A stretch of 64,000 bases of DNA from Flavobacterium sp. SUN052 (GCF_028867935.1 NZ_JAPQNS010000009.1:62001-126000), one strand, 5' to 3'. Numbered from the stretch's first letter, positions 33,079 through 42,386 are shown. Made by a program: numbers and translations. The notes: generated by a model not told the origin, from the sequence alone.

Positions 33079-34110
33079 ATGAAACCCGTACTTGTACTAA
33101 AATTCGGCACAGCTTCGATTACAAAACCTACCGGCGAACTCAATGAACCCGTACTGGTAGATATCGCCAGGCAGGTAGCTGCCCTAACTCCACACTATCG
33201 AATTGTGCTGGTATCGTCGGGGGCGGTTGGTGCCGGAAAATCATTGATCCGAAATTATCAGGGTGATATTACGCAACGGAAAGCAGCTGCTGCCGTAGGC
33301 AATCTTTTGCTGCTCAATATTTACAGTCGCTTTTTTAGTGTTTACGGCGTGCGAATTGCTCAAAGCCTGTGTGAGCGCCACCACTTTGCTCACCGCGATC
33401 AGTTTCTGCAGCTCAAACAAACCTACGACGAGCTTTGGGCAAATGACATTATACCGATTGCCAACGAAAATGATGTGGTCAGTAGCCGTGAACTGAAATT
33501 TTCGGATAACGACGAATTAGCCACGTTGCTGGCCGTAGGTTTCGGGGCCGAAGCGTTACTGCTATGTACATCGGTAGGTGGTCTGCTCGACACGAACGGA
33601 CAGATCATTCGCCATGTGCCCCAACTCGACGAGTCCGTTTTTGGGGTGGTCCGCACCGACAAATCCTCGCTGGGACTAGGAGGGATGTCGTCTAAACTGA
33701 CATTTGCTAAATTGGCTACCCGTATGGGAATTCGGGTTGTCATTTTCGGATTGAACGAAGTGGACAGTATCAGCCGAGCTATCCAGGGCGAAACGGGTAC
33801 CCAGTTCGATGCACAGGCAAACGCACTTTCAGCTCGTAATCGCTGGTTGGGTAGTGGTAGCCTGGCGGTAGGGCAACTCCAGATCGATGCTGGGGCAGTG
33901 CGGGCGCTGCAACGCCGGAGCAGCTTGCTGGCTGTAGGTATCCGGGTGGTGCGGGGCGAATTTGAAGCAGGCGAAGTAATTGAAATTCTAGACCAGGATG
34001 ATCAGGTTGTAGCGGTTGCCAAAGCCCGCCTATCCTCAGGAATGCTTAGCCAGCAGTTGCAGCAACAAAATGTGGAGGCCGCCCACGCTAACGATATTGT
34101 TCTTCTTTAG
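33079..34110 (+). CDS. proB: Glutamate 5-kinase with PUA domain
   Basis: A 343-aa kinase that phosphorylates glutamate in the first step of proline synthesis. The N-terminal amino-acid-kinase fold shows VLKFGTASI, VLVSSGAVGAGKS and SDNDELATLLAVGFGAEALLLCTSVGGLLD (key SDNDELA). The C-terminal 75 residues (AGAVRALQRRSSLLAVGIRVV onward) form a PUA domain. proA is not adjacent, since the next gene is HMG-CoA-lyase-like. The stop is followed immediately by a family-C repeat. Confidence 0.93.
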   Translation: MKPVLVLKFGTASITKPTGELNEPVLVDIARQVAALTPHYRIVLVSSGAVGAGKSLIRNYQGDITQRKAAAAVGNLLLLNIYSRFFSVYGVRIAQSLCERHHFAHRDQFLQLKQTYDELWANDIIPIANENDVVSSRELKFSDNDELATLLAVGFGAEALLLCTSVGGLLDTNGQIIRHVPQLDESVFGVVRTDKSSLGLGGMSSKLTFAKLATRMGIRVVIFGLNEVDSISRAIQGETGTQFDAQANALSARNRWLGSGSLAVGQLQIDAGAVRALQRRSSLLAVGIRVVRGEFEAGEVIEILDQDDQVVAVAKARLSSGMLSQQLQQQNVEAAHANDIVLL

Positions 34111-34190
34111 GGGATTGGGTAAGCGGGTAATTGGGGTAATTTGTTAAACGATTTACCTTGATTACCCATTTACCTTATTTATCCAATCAC
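34111..34190. repeat. Inverted word-repeat module, family C, copy 2
   Basis: The left arm carries GGGTAAGC, GGGTAATT, GGGGTAAT. The complement of the right arm carries GTGATTGGATAAATAAGG, then GTAAATGGGTAATC. It fills the space from the proB stop to 1 nt before the next ATG. Confidence 0.85.
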
Positions 34191-34191
34191 T

Positions 34192-35025
34192 ATGACCTTA
34201 ATAGAATGCCCCCGTGATGCTATGCAGGGCCTGCATCAGTTTGTGCCGACGGAGCTTAAAATTCGTTATCTCAACGCCCTGCTCCGGGTAGGTTTTCATA
34301 CGCTTGATTTTGGCAGTTTTGTATCGCCAAAGGCCATTCCCCAAATGGCCGATACAGCGGAGGTGCTGGCTGACCTTGACCTAAGTCAAACAGATACCCA
34401 ATTATTAGCGATTGTGGCTAACGTTCGGGGGGCCGAGCAAGCTATCACACACGAGCCGATTGGTTACCTTGGTTTCCCCCTCTCGGTATCTGAAACCTTC
34501 CAACAGCGCAACACTAATAAAAGCATTACACAAGCTCTAGCTGAAGTTGCTCAAATGCAACAATTGTGTGAGCAAGCCCATAAAACGCTAGTTGTTTACC
34601 TCTCAATGGGTTTTGGAAATCCTTATGGAGACCCATACAGCCCGGCGCTGATCGGGGAGTTTACCAGCCAGCTAGTCGATCTAGGCGTTGGTATTATTGC
34701 GCCCTCCGATACGGTTGGTACCTCTACGCCCGACGCAATCGAATCACTGTTTAGTCATCTTCTACATACTTTTCCGACCATTGAGTTTGGCGCGCATTTA
34801 CACGCCCGACCCGGTGAAGCTACCGCAAAAGTTCAAGCTTGTCTACGGGCGGGAGTTCGGCGTATCGACGGTGCGTTGCGCGGCTTTGGTGGATGCCCGA
34901 TGGCTGCCGATGACCTCACCGGCAACCTGCCCACCGAAGAAATTATCCAGACACTTGGCGACGCTGGAATTGACAAAACTGCGCTGAGTGAAGCGTTGCT
35001 GATTTCCAGAGAGGTGTTTGGCTAG
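34192..35025 (+). CDS. Hydroxymethylglutaryl-CoA lyase-like enzyme
   Basis: A 277-aa DRE-TIM metallolyase. It begins LIECPRDAMQGLHQFVP (family ECPRDGxQ), with FGSFVSPKAIPQMAD next and the C-terminal signature GALRGFGGCPMAADDLTGNLPTE, which carries the catalytic Cys. HMG-CoA lyase splits HMG-CoA to acetyl-CoA and acetoacetate in leucine breakdown. Other members of the family act on related substrates, so the exact one is not certain. Monocistronic as far as seen. Confidence 0.87.
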   Translation: MTLIECPRDAMQGLHQFVPTELKIRYLNALLRVGFHTLDFGSFVSPKAIPQMADTAEVLADLDLSQTDTQLLAIVANVRGAEQAITHEPIGYLGFPLSVSETFQQRNTNKSITQALAEVAQMQQLCEQAHKTLVVYLSMGFGNPYGDPYSPALIGEFTSQLVDLGVGIIAPSDTVGTSTPDAIESLFSHLLHTFPTIEFGAHLHARPGEATAKVQACLRAGVRRIDGALRGFGGCPMAADDLTGNLPTEEIIQTLGDAGIDKTALSEALLISREVFG

Positions 35026-35044
35026 ACATTTTCAGCTCATTTTT

Positions 35045-35569
35045 TTACATAAACATTTGCTGAATCTCGTCCTTAATTGCCTTTAGGGCGGAAGCCGTAG
35101 GTTGTACCTCGCGTTGTACGATACGCTCAAATACCCGCTTAGAAAGTTCAAGAGCGGGAGCATCAGGATGGGTATCACCAGAAGCCTGATTAATCAGCGT
35201 CGTGACGTCGTTGATAGCGCTCTGAACCTGATCCCAGGTCGCTTCGGACATATAGACCTGTTGAGAGAGGTTGTGATTGTACTCATCCCGAATTTCCTGA
35301 AGCAACCGTTGCTGAAAATCCAGCACTGTGGTGCTACTGCCATTGAGTCGCACCAGCAGATTGTGGGGGCTGATACGCTCCAGAAATAACACCATTCGTT
35401 CGTAGGCCTGAAGCCGTACCGGAATAACGGCTTCGGTATAGCGGGTTTTTACGTCGAATTGATGGCGGGCAGCTTCGCGTTCCAGCAACAGTTTTACAGT
35501 CAGGAACATACCGTATAGCACGAGAGCAGCGGGAATGGTAAGCTTAAGTAGGTCAGCAATTAACTCCAT
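35045..35569 (-). CDS. Conserved hypothetical membrane-anchored protein
   Basis: A 174-aa protein with one N-terminal membrane helix (LLKLTIPAALVLYGMFLTVKLL) followed by a basic stretch (EREAARHQFDVKTR), which puts the remainder in the cytosol. The rest is predicted alpha-helical: RLQAYERMVLFLERISPHNL, EIRDEYNHNLSQQVYMSEATW. It resembles an uncharacterised Bacteroidota family. No motif for activity is visible. It is convergent to the lyase gene. Confidence 0.72.
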   Translation of the reverse strand: MELIADLLKLTIPAALVLYGMFLTVKLLLEREAARHQFDVKTRYTEAVIPVRLQAYERMVLFLERISPHNLLVRLNGSSTTVLDFQQRLLQEIRDEYNHNLSQQVYMSEATWDQVQSAINDVTTLINQASGDTHPDAPALELSKRVFERIVQREVQPTASALKAIKDEIQQMFM

Positions 35570-35621
35570 TGATTCTGTCAGCTTGTTTGCGTGAAAAGGA
35601 CTATTTTTGATGTTACTTTCA

Positions 35622-35702
35622 GGATGTTAGATGTTGGACAGTAGCTTCATTAGTTCTATAAACCCCAACAATCCAATGTCCGGTATTTAACGTCCAACAT
35701 CC
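35622..35702. repeat. Inverted word-repeat module, family B, copy 2
   Basis: The left arm GGATGTTAGATGTTGGAC and the complement of the right arm (GGATGTTGGACGTT, then AAATACCGGACATTGGATT) show the same heptamer words as at 13019-13096. It precedes the Fe-S carrier gene by 8 nt. Confidence 0.82.
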
Positions 35703-35710
35703 GATCTCTT

Positions 35711-36001
35711 ATGCTTGATCAACCCGTTCGGATTTCTGCCGAAGCACAGGAACAGATTCATCACACATTTAAGACTCAGAAAATTCCCGCCGACTACGGA
35801 CTGCGGGTAGGTATTCGAGGGGGCGGGTGTGGTACTTCGTGGCTGCTTGGTTTCGATACGCCCGGTCCCTCCGACGAAGTGTATAACGTGGAAGGGGTGC
35901 GTGTAATTATCGACAAAAAACATCTATTGTATGTGCTGGGTATTGAGGTTGGTTTCGAAATGAGTGAAGAAGGACGTGGATTCACCGTTGATAAAGGTTA
36001 A
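35711..36001 (+). CDS. A-type iron-sulfur carrier-like protein (HesB/IscA fold) lacking the C-terminal CxC
   Basis: A 96-aa protein with the HesB/IscA layout: RISAEAQEQIHHTF, YGLRVGIRGGGCGTSWLLGFD with Cys40, and GVRVIIDKKHLLYVLGIEVGF. Typical A-type carriers use three cysteines, the last two as CGCG near the C-terminus. Here the chain ends EEGRGFTVDKG with no such motif. It may bind a cluster only through a partner, or have another role. The next gene, a large kinase, begins 48 nt on. Confidence 0.82.
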   Translation: MLDQPVRISAEAQEQIHHTFKTQKIPADYGLRVGIRGGGCGTSWLLGFDTPGPSDEVYNVEGVRVIIDKKHLLYVLGIEVGFEMSEEGRGFTVDKG

Positions 36002-36048
36002 CTTGGCATGATTTTCGCGGCCTAAACTGCATACCCTAACTTCATAAA

Positions 36049-39000
36049 GTGAAACACGTTGAAAAGCACATATTCCTGATTCTGGCCGTACTGATGGTCG
36101 TGCTGTCGGTGTTGTGCTACACCTTGCTGGAACAGGGTGCTCCTGGTGCTACTGATGAGCAATATCTGTCGTCAGTGCGTGACCGGGTTCGGGCCGAACT
36201 TGCCGTCAGTGCAGTTGAACTGAAACAAGTAGCCGATAAACTGCAAAAAACCCGCAACTACTCCTTTGCTGACCTACAGCAAACAACCCGGTATCCTTAT
36301 TTTATTTTCCGAAACGGTGAACTCATTTACTGGTCCGATTATCGGTTTGTTCCTGATTATCGGTTTATTGCCAATGTTCGCCGTCCGCAACTAATTGATT
36401 TTGAACAAGGCCGCTATCTGGTTAGCCGCGAAACCGTCCGGAAAAATGGCGCTGAATTGTCCGTTTTCTCTCTGGTCAATGTATATCGGCAGTACAAATC
36501 GCCCAATAGTTACCTACAGTCAGGATATAATACGGACCTTTTTACTATTGATCCACAGCGAATTACGGATTCAAGAGAGCCTACTTTTCAAAATATTTAT
36601 GACCCTCAGGCAGGATTCTTATTTTCGGTAGTCCCTCCCCGGATCGATGCGTATCGTAACAATTCGACCCCTGTTAACACGGTTATTCTGGGGACGTTGG
36701 CTGTGTTATTCCTGGGTTTGTATGTCATCATAAGCATTGGTCGACTACAACGGAAACGACATTATGGAGCTGGTTTTTTGCTGTTGCTAGTGTACCTACT
36801 TGTTTTTAGAGGGGTAATGCTGTACTACGGTGTTCCGTTTCTGTTTTTTGAAAACGACCTTTTTAACCCCAAACACTATGCCTCATCGCTGCTTGCCCCT
36901 TCTCTCGGTGATTTACTGCTGAACAGTCTAGTGGTGGCAATTCTGCTGCTTTATCTAGTTGTATTTTACTATCGATCAAGGCTTTATCTGCAATTAACAC
37001 ACTGGGCGGTCTGGGTGCGTTGGGCGTTAGCGGTTGTTTGTGTTGTGCTCAGTTACAGCACTTGTTACGCCTGCTTTGTGGAGTTGAACAACATCTACGA
37101 AAAATCTCAGTTTACACTCGACATCACTATCAACATACGCTTCAACGGGCTCAAAGCGGCCTGTCTGATCGTTTTTGTATTTATTTCACTGATCTACTTT
37201 CTGGCGTTACACCTGCTTTCCAGTTTGTTTATTCGCCTGATTGCAGACCGGAAAATGGGTTTTCTGGCGGGTGCTGTCGGAACAGCAATAGCGGCCATTG
37301 TGCTCTATTCGCTCGATCAGTTGATCGAACCGATTTGGCTGATAAACGGGCTGTTTTTTGCGCTATTGTATCTGACTCGTTTTCCGCGTACGCTCTACAG
37401 TTTCCGGTACCGAACGTCCATCTACCTTTTTATGTCGGCGCTGGTGTGTGCCTGCATCACTACGTACGTTGTGTATCGGCAGGAGTTGCGCAAAGACGTT
37501 GTGCAAAAGCGGGAATATGGAACCCGCCTGTTGGCTGAAAATGATGATTTTGGCGAATTTCTGCTGAACAAAGCGAGCGAAGCCATCGCGGGCGATGCCG
37601 AATTACGGGCTTCTATGCAGTCAGACGCTTTGTTGGTGCCTGTTCGTATTCAGCAGCGGGTCAAAACCGTTTTTCTGGATAAATATTTCAATCGGTACGA
37701 TACAGAAGTGTTATCGTTTAAGGCAAGTGGATTGCCTTTAGACCCTAATTCCACCGAAGGCACCTACGAAGATTTACAAAATCAGTACGTGCGCCCTCCA
37801 TACAAGACGCAGTATAATGGCTTGTACTTTGTGAATGAAGTGGGTAGTACTGTTCTAAAGCAATATATTCGGTTTATTGATATTCGCAAACCCGCACCTG
37901 GCAATGAGTTGGTGGGTCATATTGTGTTGAGTTTGCGGTTGTGGGGTGGGTTGTCGAAGAACGTTTACCCTGAATTACTGGTTGAAAACCCGCTTGACGA
38001 AACGCCCGAAGCTCAGGATTACGGCTACGGAATCTATAAAACATCGCTCATTAAAAACCGGACGGGTAGCGAGACTGATTCGGATGAGTGGGCGACATCT
38101 GAGACGGCTTCAATGCTGGCCACATCAACGCCGGGATCAGGGAAACCAAAAGCATTGCTCTACAGCACGGGAAGCTACAATTATGAGCGTAAAATGCCTC
38201 CTTCTGTTTTGGCAGACCCCGCCCTGTACAACGAAGGACTCGTACTGAATGGGTTTAAACACGTTGCTTTGCAAGGCAAAAATGATCGGACCATCGTTGT
38301 TTCTTCACCAGATTATCCCAGCGAGAGCGTACTGTCTAATTTTTCCTTTTTGTACTTATTGCTGGTGTTAACGGTGCTTGCCGTGATTCTGGTGTATGGT
38401 GTCAAATATGGCCTTTCTCGATTTGGGGTCAATTATTCGACGCGTATCCAGATTCTGCTCAACGTAGCGTTTTTTATGCCACTCTTGCTGGTTGTGCTTA
38501 TTATTCTGAGCGTGATCAGTTCCAATTACATTAATAACCAGGAGGCTGCCTACATTGGCAACACGCGCAACGTGGCGGCTAACTTTATGACGTATCTGGA
38601 TGAGTATGTGCAGGGTCGGCGCAGCAAGGCCGCTATGGAAGAGGAACTCAAGAAGATAGCCCGTGATGCAAACGTCGATATTAACTTGTTCGATACAAAA
38701 GGGCGGCTGTTTACCTCGACCCGACCCCTGATTTACGAGGGTGGTCACTTGGCTAAGTTTATCAATCCGGAAGCTTACGTTCACCTTATCGAGGAAAAAG
38801 AAAACCAGAAATTGCTCGATGAGTCGTTGGGGAGTCGCCCGTATCGAACAGCCTATACTAATGTAAAGTCGTACGATGGTCGGTTGCTGGGTGTGTTGAG
38901 TATCCCATTTTTCTTTGCTCGCCCTGATCTGGATCGGCAACTGAGCGAAGTAATTGCCTCGGCTCTGAACGTGTTTATGGTGCTGTTTATCATATTCATG

Positions 39001-39945
39001 ATTCTGTCGTATGCAGCCTCTACAACGCTTACGAAGCCACTCCAGATTCTGACGCAAAAAATTCGCAAGACTAATCTGGACAAGCTTAATGAGCCGCTCG
39101 AATGGAAATCGGATGATGAAATCGGATTGCTTATTGGGGAGTATAACCGAATGCTGTTGAAACTGGAAGACAGTAAAATGGCTCTGTCGCAAAGCGAAAA
39201 GCAGTCGGCCTGGCGCGAAATGGCCAAGCAGGTGGTGCATGAGATTAAAAACCCGCTCACACCCATGAAATTAACGCTTCAGCAGCTTCAGCGGACGCTG
39301 CCTGCTGGAGAGGGCGACACGAAAGCCCGGCGTATTCTGCAACGCACGTTCGACTCTTTGTTGGAACAGATTGATAACCTGAGCGACATTGCAACCTCGT
39401 TTTCGGAGTTTGCCAAGATGCCATTACCCAAAAATGAGGTATTCGAAATAACATCGGTGCTCAACAAAACGGCTGACTTGTATGCCGATGATGCCCGTAT
39501 CTCGCTATCGCGGCAGGTGCAGAAAGGGCCGGTTATGGTGACGGGCGACCGCCACATGATGGGGCGCATTCTAACGAACCTGATTATCAACGGTATTCAG
39601 TCAGTGCCATCTGATCGCCGACCAACCATCGAACTCAAGTTGTTCACAAACGATAACGACGTCAATATTGAAGTACACGACAATGGACTAGGTATCCCAG
39701 AAGTGATTCGGTCGAAGGTATTTTTACCGAACTTCAGTACGAAAGAAGGGGGATCTGGTTTGGGCCTGGCGATTGCCAAACGCGGTATCGAACACGCGGG
39801 AGGAAATATCTGGCTGGAGACTACAACCGAAATCGGCACGTCATTTTTCATCTCACTCCCGCTGGCCCCTGTGACAAATGAGCGAGCAGGAACAAAAGGA
39901 ATTGTAACGACTCAGGTGATTAAAAATGGTGTACTCAAGTCCTAA
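36049..39945 (+). CDS. Very large membrane sensor histidine kinase (NtrY-like C-terminus)
   Basis: A 1298-aa protein. It has an N-terminal helix, an extracytoplasmic region, six to eight helices (about 210-475), a second extracytoplasmic domain, another helix pair and a HAMP domain near 990-1045 (TLTKPLQILTQKIRKT). The HisKA motif is VVHEIKNPLTPMK with His1064, followed by a HATPase domain (NLIINGIQSVP, DNGLGIPE, GGSGLGLAIAKR). This resembles NtrY, but no NtrX-type regulator is adjacent. The start is GTG 36049. Its signal is unknown. Confidence 0.88.
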   Translation: MKHVEKHIFLILAVLMVVLSVLCYTLLEQGAPGATDEQYLSSVRDRVRAELAVSAVELKQVADKLQKTRNYSFADLQQTTRYPYFIFRNGELIYWSDYRFVPDYRFIANVRRPQLIDFEQGRYLVSRETVRKNGAELSVFSLVNVYRQYKSPNSYLQSGYNTDLFTIDPQRITDSREPTFQNIYDPQAGFLFSVVPPRIDAYRNNSTPVNTVILGTLAVLFLGLYVIISIGRLQRKRHYGAGFLLLLVYLLVFRGVMLYYGVPFLFFENDLFNPKHYASSLLAPSLGDLLLNSLVVAILLLYLVVFYYRSRLYLQLTHWAVWVRWALAVVCVVLSYSTCYACFVELNNIYEKSQFTLDITINIRFNGLKAACLIVFVFISLIYFLALHLLSSLFIRLIADRKMGFLAGAVGTAIAAIVLYSLDQLIEPIWLINGLFFALLYLTRFPRTLYSFRYRTSIYLFMSALVCACITTYVVYRQELRKDVVQKREYGTRLLAENDDFGEFLLNKASEAIAGDAELRASMQSDALLVPVRIQQRVKTVFLDKYFNRYDTEVLSFKASGLPLDPNSTEGTYEDLQNQYVRPPYKTQYNGLYFVNEVGSTVLKQYIRFIDIRKPAPGNELVGHIVLSLRLWGGLSKNVYPELLVENPLDETPEAQDYGYGIYKTSLIKNRTGSETDSDEWATSETASMLATSTPGSGKPKALLYSTGSYNYERKMPPSVLADPALYNEGLVLNGFKHVALQGKNDRTIVVSSPDYPSESVLSNFSFLYLLLVLTVLAVILVYGVKYGLSRFGVNYSTRIQILLNVAFFMPLLLVVLIILSVISSNYINNQEAAYIGNTRNVAANFMTYLDEYVQGRRSKAAMEEELKKIARDANVDINLFDTKGRLFTSTRPLIYEGGHLAKFINPEAYVHLIEEKENQKLLDESLGSRPYRTAYTNVKSYDGRLLGVLSIPFFFARPDLDRQLSEVIASALNVFMVLFIIFMILSYAASTTLTKPLQILTQKIRKTNLDKLNEPLEWKSDDEIGLLIGEYNRMLLKLEDSKMALSQSEKQSAWREMAKQVVHEIKNPLTPMKLTLQQLQRTLPAGEGDTKARRILQRTFDSLLEQIDNLSDIATSFSEFAKMPLPKNEVFEITSVLNKTADLYADDARISLSRQVQKGPVMVTGDRHMMGRILTNLIINGIQSVPSDRRPTIELKLFTNDNDVNIEVHDNGLGIPEVIRSKVFLPNFSTKEGGSGLGLAIAKRGIEHAGGNIWLETTTEIGTSFFISLPLAPVTNERAGTKGIVTTQVIKNGVLKS

Positions 39946-39966
39946 GATGCACTAACGTCTACGGGC

Positions 39967-40536
39967 TTATTCCGATTCGATAGTCACGTGCTTCCAGTTC
40001 TCACCAGAGCGAATGCGATTTAGTTGCGTGTGTGTAATGCCAAATTGCTTAGCAATCATCTTTAAACGATTCTTGTCGTTTCGCAGCAACTTTTTGATAA
40101 TCTTTACTTTAGTCTCCGTTAGTTTGTAGTTGCTCGTCCGGCGGGGTACGTCGGGACGCTTAATATTTGGATTGGTGCGATTATGCTCAATCATTTCCTC
40201 TTTGGTGACCCACCGCAGATTCTGACAATAGTTATTATGCTTATCGTGATCCAAGTGGATAACAAAGCAGGAAAGGTCGTCGGGACGCTGAACAAAGTAC
40301 TCAGCCACTAATTTGTGAACGTATCGGTTGATGGTTTTACCACCTACTCGTATGTTCAACGAACGATAGCCCTGGATAACAGAGCCTTTTATAATAACCC
40401 CCTGCGTATTACCAGACTGAAAGCTGCGAATACGACCATAAGTAGAAACCTCGTAGTGAGGGGGATTTTCGATTTGGTCAAACAAAATGGGTACCCATTT
40501 TTCGTTCCAGAAGCTCTGATTCTTTTTATCGTTCAT
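39967..40536 (-). CDS. NUMOD4/HNH endonuclease-like protein with C-terminal HTH
   Basis: A 189-aa protein. The N-terminal NUMOD4 motif reads EKWVPILFDQIENPPHYEVS, then TYGRIRSF. An HNH-type region follows: VHKLVAEYFVQRP, then VIHLDHDKHNNYCQNLRWVT, with the expected His/Asp/Asn pattern. The last 60 residues look like a helix-turn-helix (LKMIAKQFGITHTQLNRIRSG). Such proteins derive from free-standing homing endonucleases of phages. It stands alone at the edge of an AT-rich gap, with no phage neighbours. Confidence 0.85.
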   Translation of the reverse strand: MNDKKNQSFWNEKWVPILFDQIENPPHYEVSTYGRIRSFQSGNTQGVIIKGSVIQGYRSLNIRVGGKTINRYVHKLVAEYFVQRPDDLSCFVIHLDHDKHNNYCQNLRWVTKEEMIEHNRTNPNIKRPDVPRRTSNYKLTETKVKIIKKLLRNDKNRLKMIAKQFGITHTQLNRIRSGENWKHVTIESE

Positions 40537-40887
40537 TTGACCAAAGTAATTAGTGCCGCGGAAAGGCGTAGATGAGTGTTGAGACTAAACTTGTTTAACA
40601 AATGTACAACAAATGATTTCAGATTTGCAAGTGCATTCAATCAGGAAACCTTGAGAGGAGTCTAATTTTAGACGTATATAGGTTAGTTACAGTTTTCGTT
40701 TACCGGGTTATTTTGATGAACATTACACAAACAACTTTTTGATAAGGTTGTTTCGTTGAACTTATCTTCATCAAAAGTAAATTTATAATTAGGTTTTATC
40801 AGAGCTATTAAGGAACAATTAAAGTCAAAATTAATTTAATGAGAATGCATAGAGCCCAAGAGAAAATAAGGGCAATATATTTTTGAT
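40537..40887. other. 351-nt AT-rich intergenic region
   Basis: Upstream of both the HNH gene (minus) and the CoA-binding gene (plus). On the minus strand TACATTTG (complement of 40599-40606) is a -7 box about 63 nt before the HNH start. No open frame, repeat module or strong hairpin was found. The base composition is clearly more AT-rich than its neighbours, which fits an acquired HNH gene. Confidence 0.45.
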
Positions 40888-41247
40888 ATGAAGAAGACTT
40901 TGATTTTGGGGGCCACTGAAAACAGAGACCGGTATGCAAATCGGGCAGCTTTGAGCCTGCTTGCTCATGGTCATCCTATTGAAATGATTGGTTTGCGTGC
41001 GGGAGCGGTTCGTGGTGTTCCCATTCAAACAGGTATGCCCAAATTGACTGATATTGATACGGTAACTATGTACGTAGGGGCCCGTAATCAAACGGGGTAC
41101 TATGACTACCTTAAACAGCTAAAACCCCGTCGGGTAATTTTTAACCCCGGAGCAGAGAATCCCGAATTGGAACGGGAGTTGAAACAGGCAGGTATCGAAC
41201 CTGTGGATGCCTGTACATTGGTTATGTTATCGGTGGGAACCTATTGA
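40888..41247 (+). CDS. CoA-binding-domain protein
   Basis: A 119-aa protein made of one Rossmann-like CoA-binding domain: TLILGATENRDRYANRAALS at the N-terminus (glycine-rich loop), IDTVTMYVGARNQTGYYDYL, and VIFNPGAENPELERELKQAG. Its length equals that of stand-alone members of the family. Partner and function are unknown. The stop codon is immediately followed by the perfect 23-bp inverted repeat. Confidence 0.85.
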   Translation: MKKTLILGATENRDRYANRAALSLLAHGHPIEMIGLRAGAVRGVPIQTGMPKLTDIDTVTMYVGARNQTGYYDYLKQLKPRRVIFNPGAENPELERELKQAGIEPVDACTLVMLSVGTY

Positions 41248-41303
41248 TTTGTAGAGACGCAAGATCTTGCGTCTAAATCAGCAAGATCTTGCGTCTCTAC
41301 AAA
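41248..41303. repeat. Perfect 23-bp inverted repeat (family E, GTAGAGACGCAAGATCTTGC)
   Basis: Positions 41248-41270 are the exact reverse complement of 41281-41303, with a 10-nt loop. Each arm also contains the palindrome GCAAGATCTTGC. It fills the gap between the convergent CoA-binding and fabH genes and could act as a two-way transcription stop, though there is no T run. Confidence 0.92.
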
Positions 41304-41306
41304 CTG

Positions 41307-42308
41307 TCACCATTTAATCAATGCAGAAGCCCAGGTAAAGCCACTACCGAAGGCCGCAAGGCACACTAAATCTCCTGATTTGATACGACCTTCATCAAAT
41401 GCCTCAGTCAGTGCAATTGGAATAGAAGCTGCGGTCGTGTTTCCGTATTTGTGAATATTGCTAACTACCCGCTCCTCGGGCAAGCCCATTTGCTGCCGGA
41501 CATACTCGGATATACGGACGTTAGCCTGGTGAGGCACCAGCAACGCAATATCCTCGGCTTTGTAGCCATTAGCATCCAAACTCTCATTAATGACTTCGGA
41601 GAAACGGACGACGGCGTGTTTGAAAACGGCGTTTCCATTCATCACCACATCAAAGCCTCCCTCGTCAATCATCTCTTTAGTGGCCGCCCGACCGGGCCGA
41701 CTGCTACCCGGCTCTTTCACGTACAAATCTTCGGCATAACGGCCGTCGGCATGTAGGTGCGTAGATAGCACGCGATGTTCGGGGTCGTTAGTTGCCTGCA
41801 CAACAGCAGCCCCAGCTCCGTCGCCGAAAATTACGGCGACATTACGGCCTTCGGTGCTTTTGTTGATCCAGCTTGATTGAATTTCGGAGCCAACCACCAA
41901 AATGGTTTTGTACATCCCGGTTTTTATAAACTGATCGGCAATGGACAATGCATACACAAACCCTGAACACTGGTTGCGAATGTCGATAACGCCAATGCCC
42001 TCCAGACCCAGTTCTCGCTGCATCAGAAATGCTGAACCGGGGAAAAAATAATCAGGCGTGATGGTGGCAAAAACAATCAGGTCAACATCAGCCGGTTGTA
42101 GCTTGGCGCGTTCAAGCGCCATACGAGAAGCTGCGGTTGCCATACTGGCGTTGGTATCTTTACCGTGCGTAAAATACCGGCGTTGCTGGATACCCGTCCG
42201 ATCCTGAATCCATTGGTCGGATGTATCCATAAACTGGGTCAGGTCATTATTGGTCACTACATTTTCTGGAACGTAGAAACCAAGGCCTGTAATAGTCGAA
42301 TAAGTCAT
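41307..42308 (-). CDS. fabH: 3-oxoacyl-ACP synthase III
   Basis: A 333-aa ketosynthase that starts fatty-acid synthesis by condensing acyl-CoA with malonyl-ACP. The triad is complete: Cys114 (RNQCSGFVYAL), His260 (LVPHQANVR) and Asn290 (KYGNTTAAS). The length is normal. It could also be a related KAS III of a special pathway, but the neighbours show none. It is separated from purS by 78 nt on the same strand. Confidence 0.94.
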   Translation of the reverse strand: MTYSTITGLGFYVPENVVTNNDLTQFMDTSDQWIQDRTGIQQRRYFTHGKDTNASMATAASRMALERAKLQPADVDLIVFATITPDYFFPGSAFLMQRELGLEGIGVIDIRNQCSGFVYALSIADQFIKTGMYKTILVVGSEIQSSWINKSTEGRNVAVIFGDGAGAAVVQATNDPEHRVLSTHLHADGRYAEDLYVKEPGSSRPGRAATKEMIDEGGFDVVMNGNAVFKHAVVRFSEVINESLDANGYKAEDIALLVPHQANVRISEYVRQQMGLPEERVVSNIHKYGNTTAASIPIALTEAFDEGRIKSGDLVCLAAFGSGFTWASALIKW

Positions 42309-42386
42309 GAGAGCAACTAGAAGTGCTGCAAAAATAGCACTTCTTCGCCGAAGCTTGGATATTAAATAGACTTGTTTGGATTTTTT

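Noticed and set aside
38368..39240. Long reverse-strand open frame of 290 codons inside the NtrY-like kinase
   Set aside because: It is antisense to conserved HAMP and HisKA coding, rich in His and Gln as expected for a shadow frame, and shows no domain.
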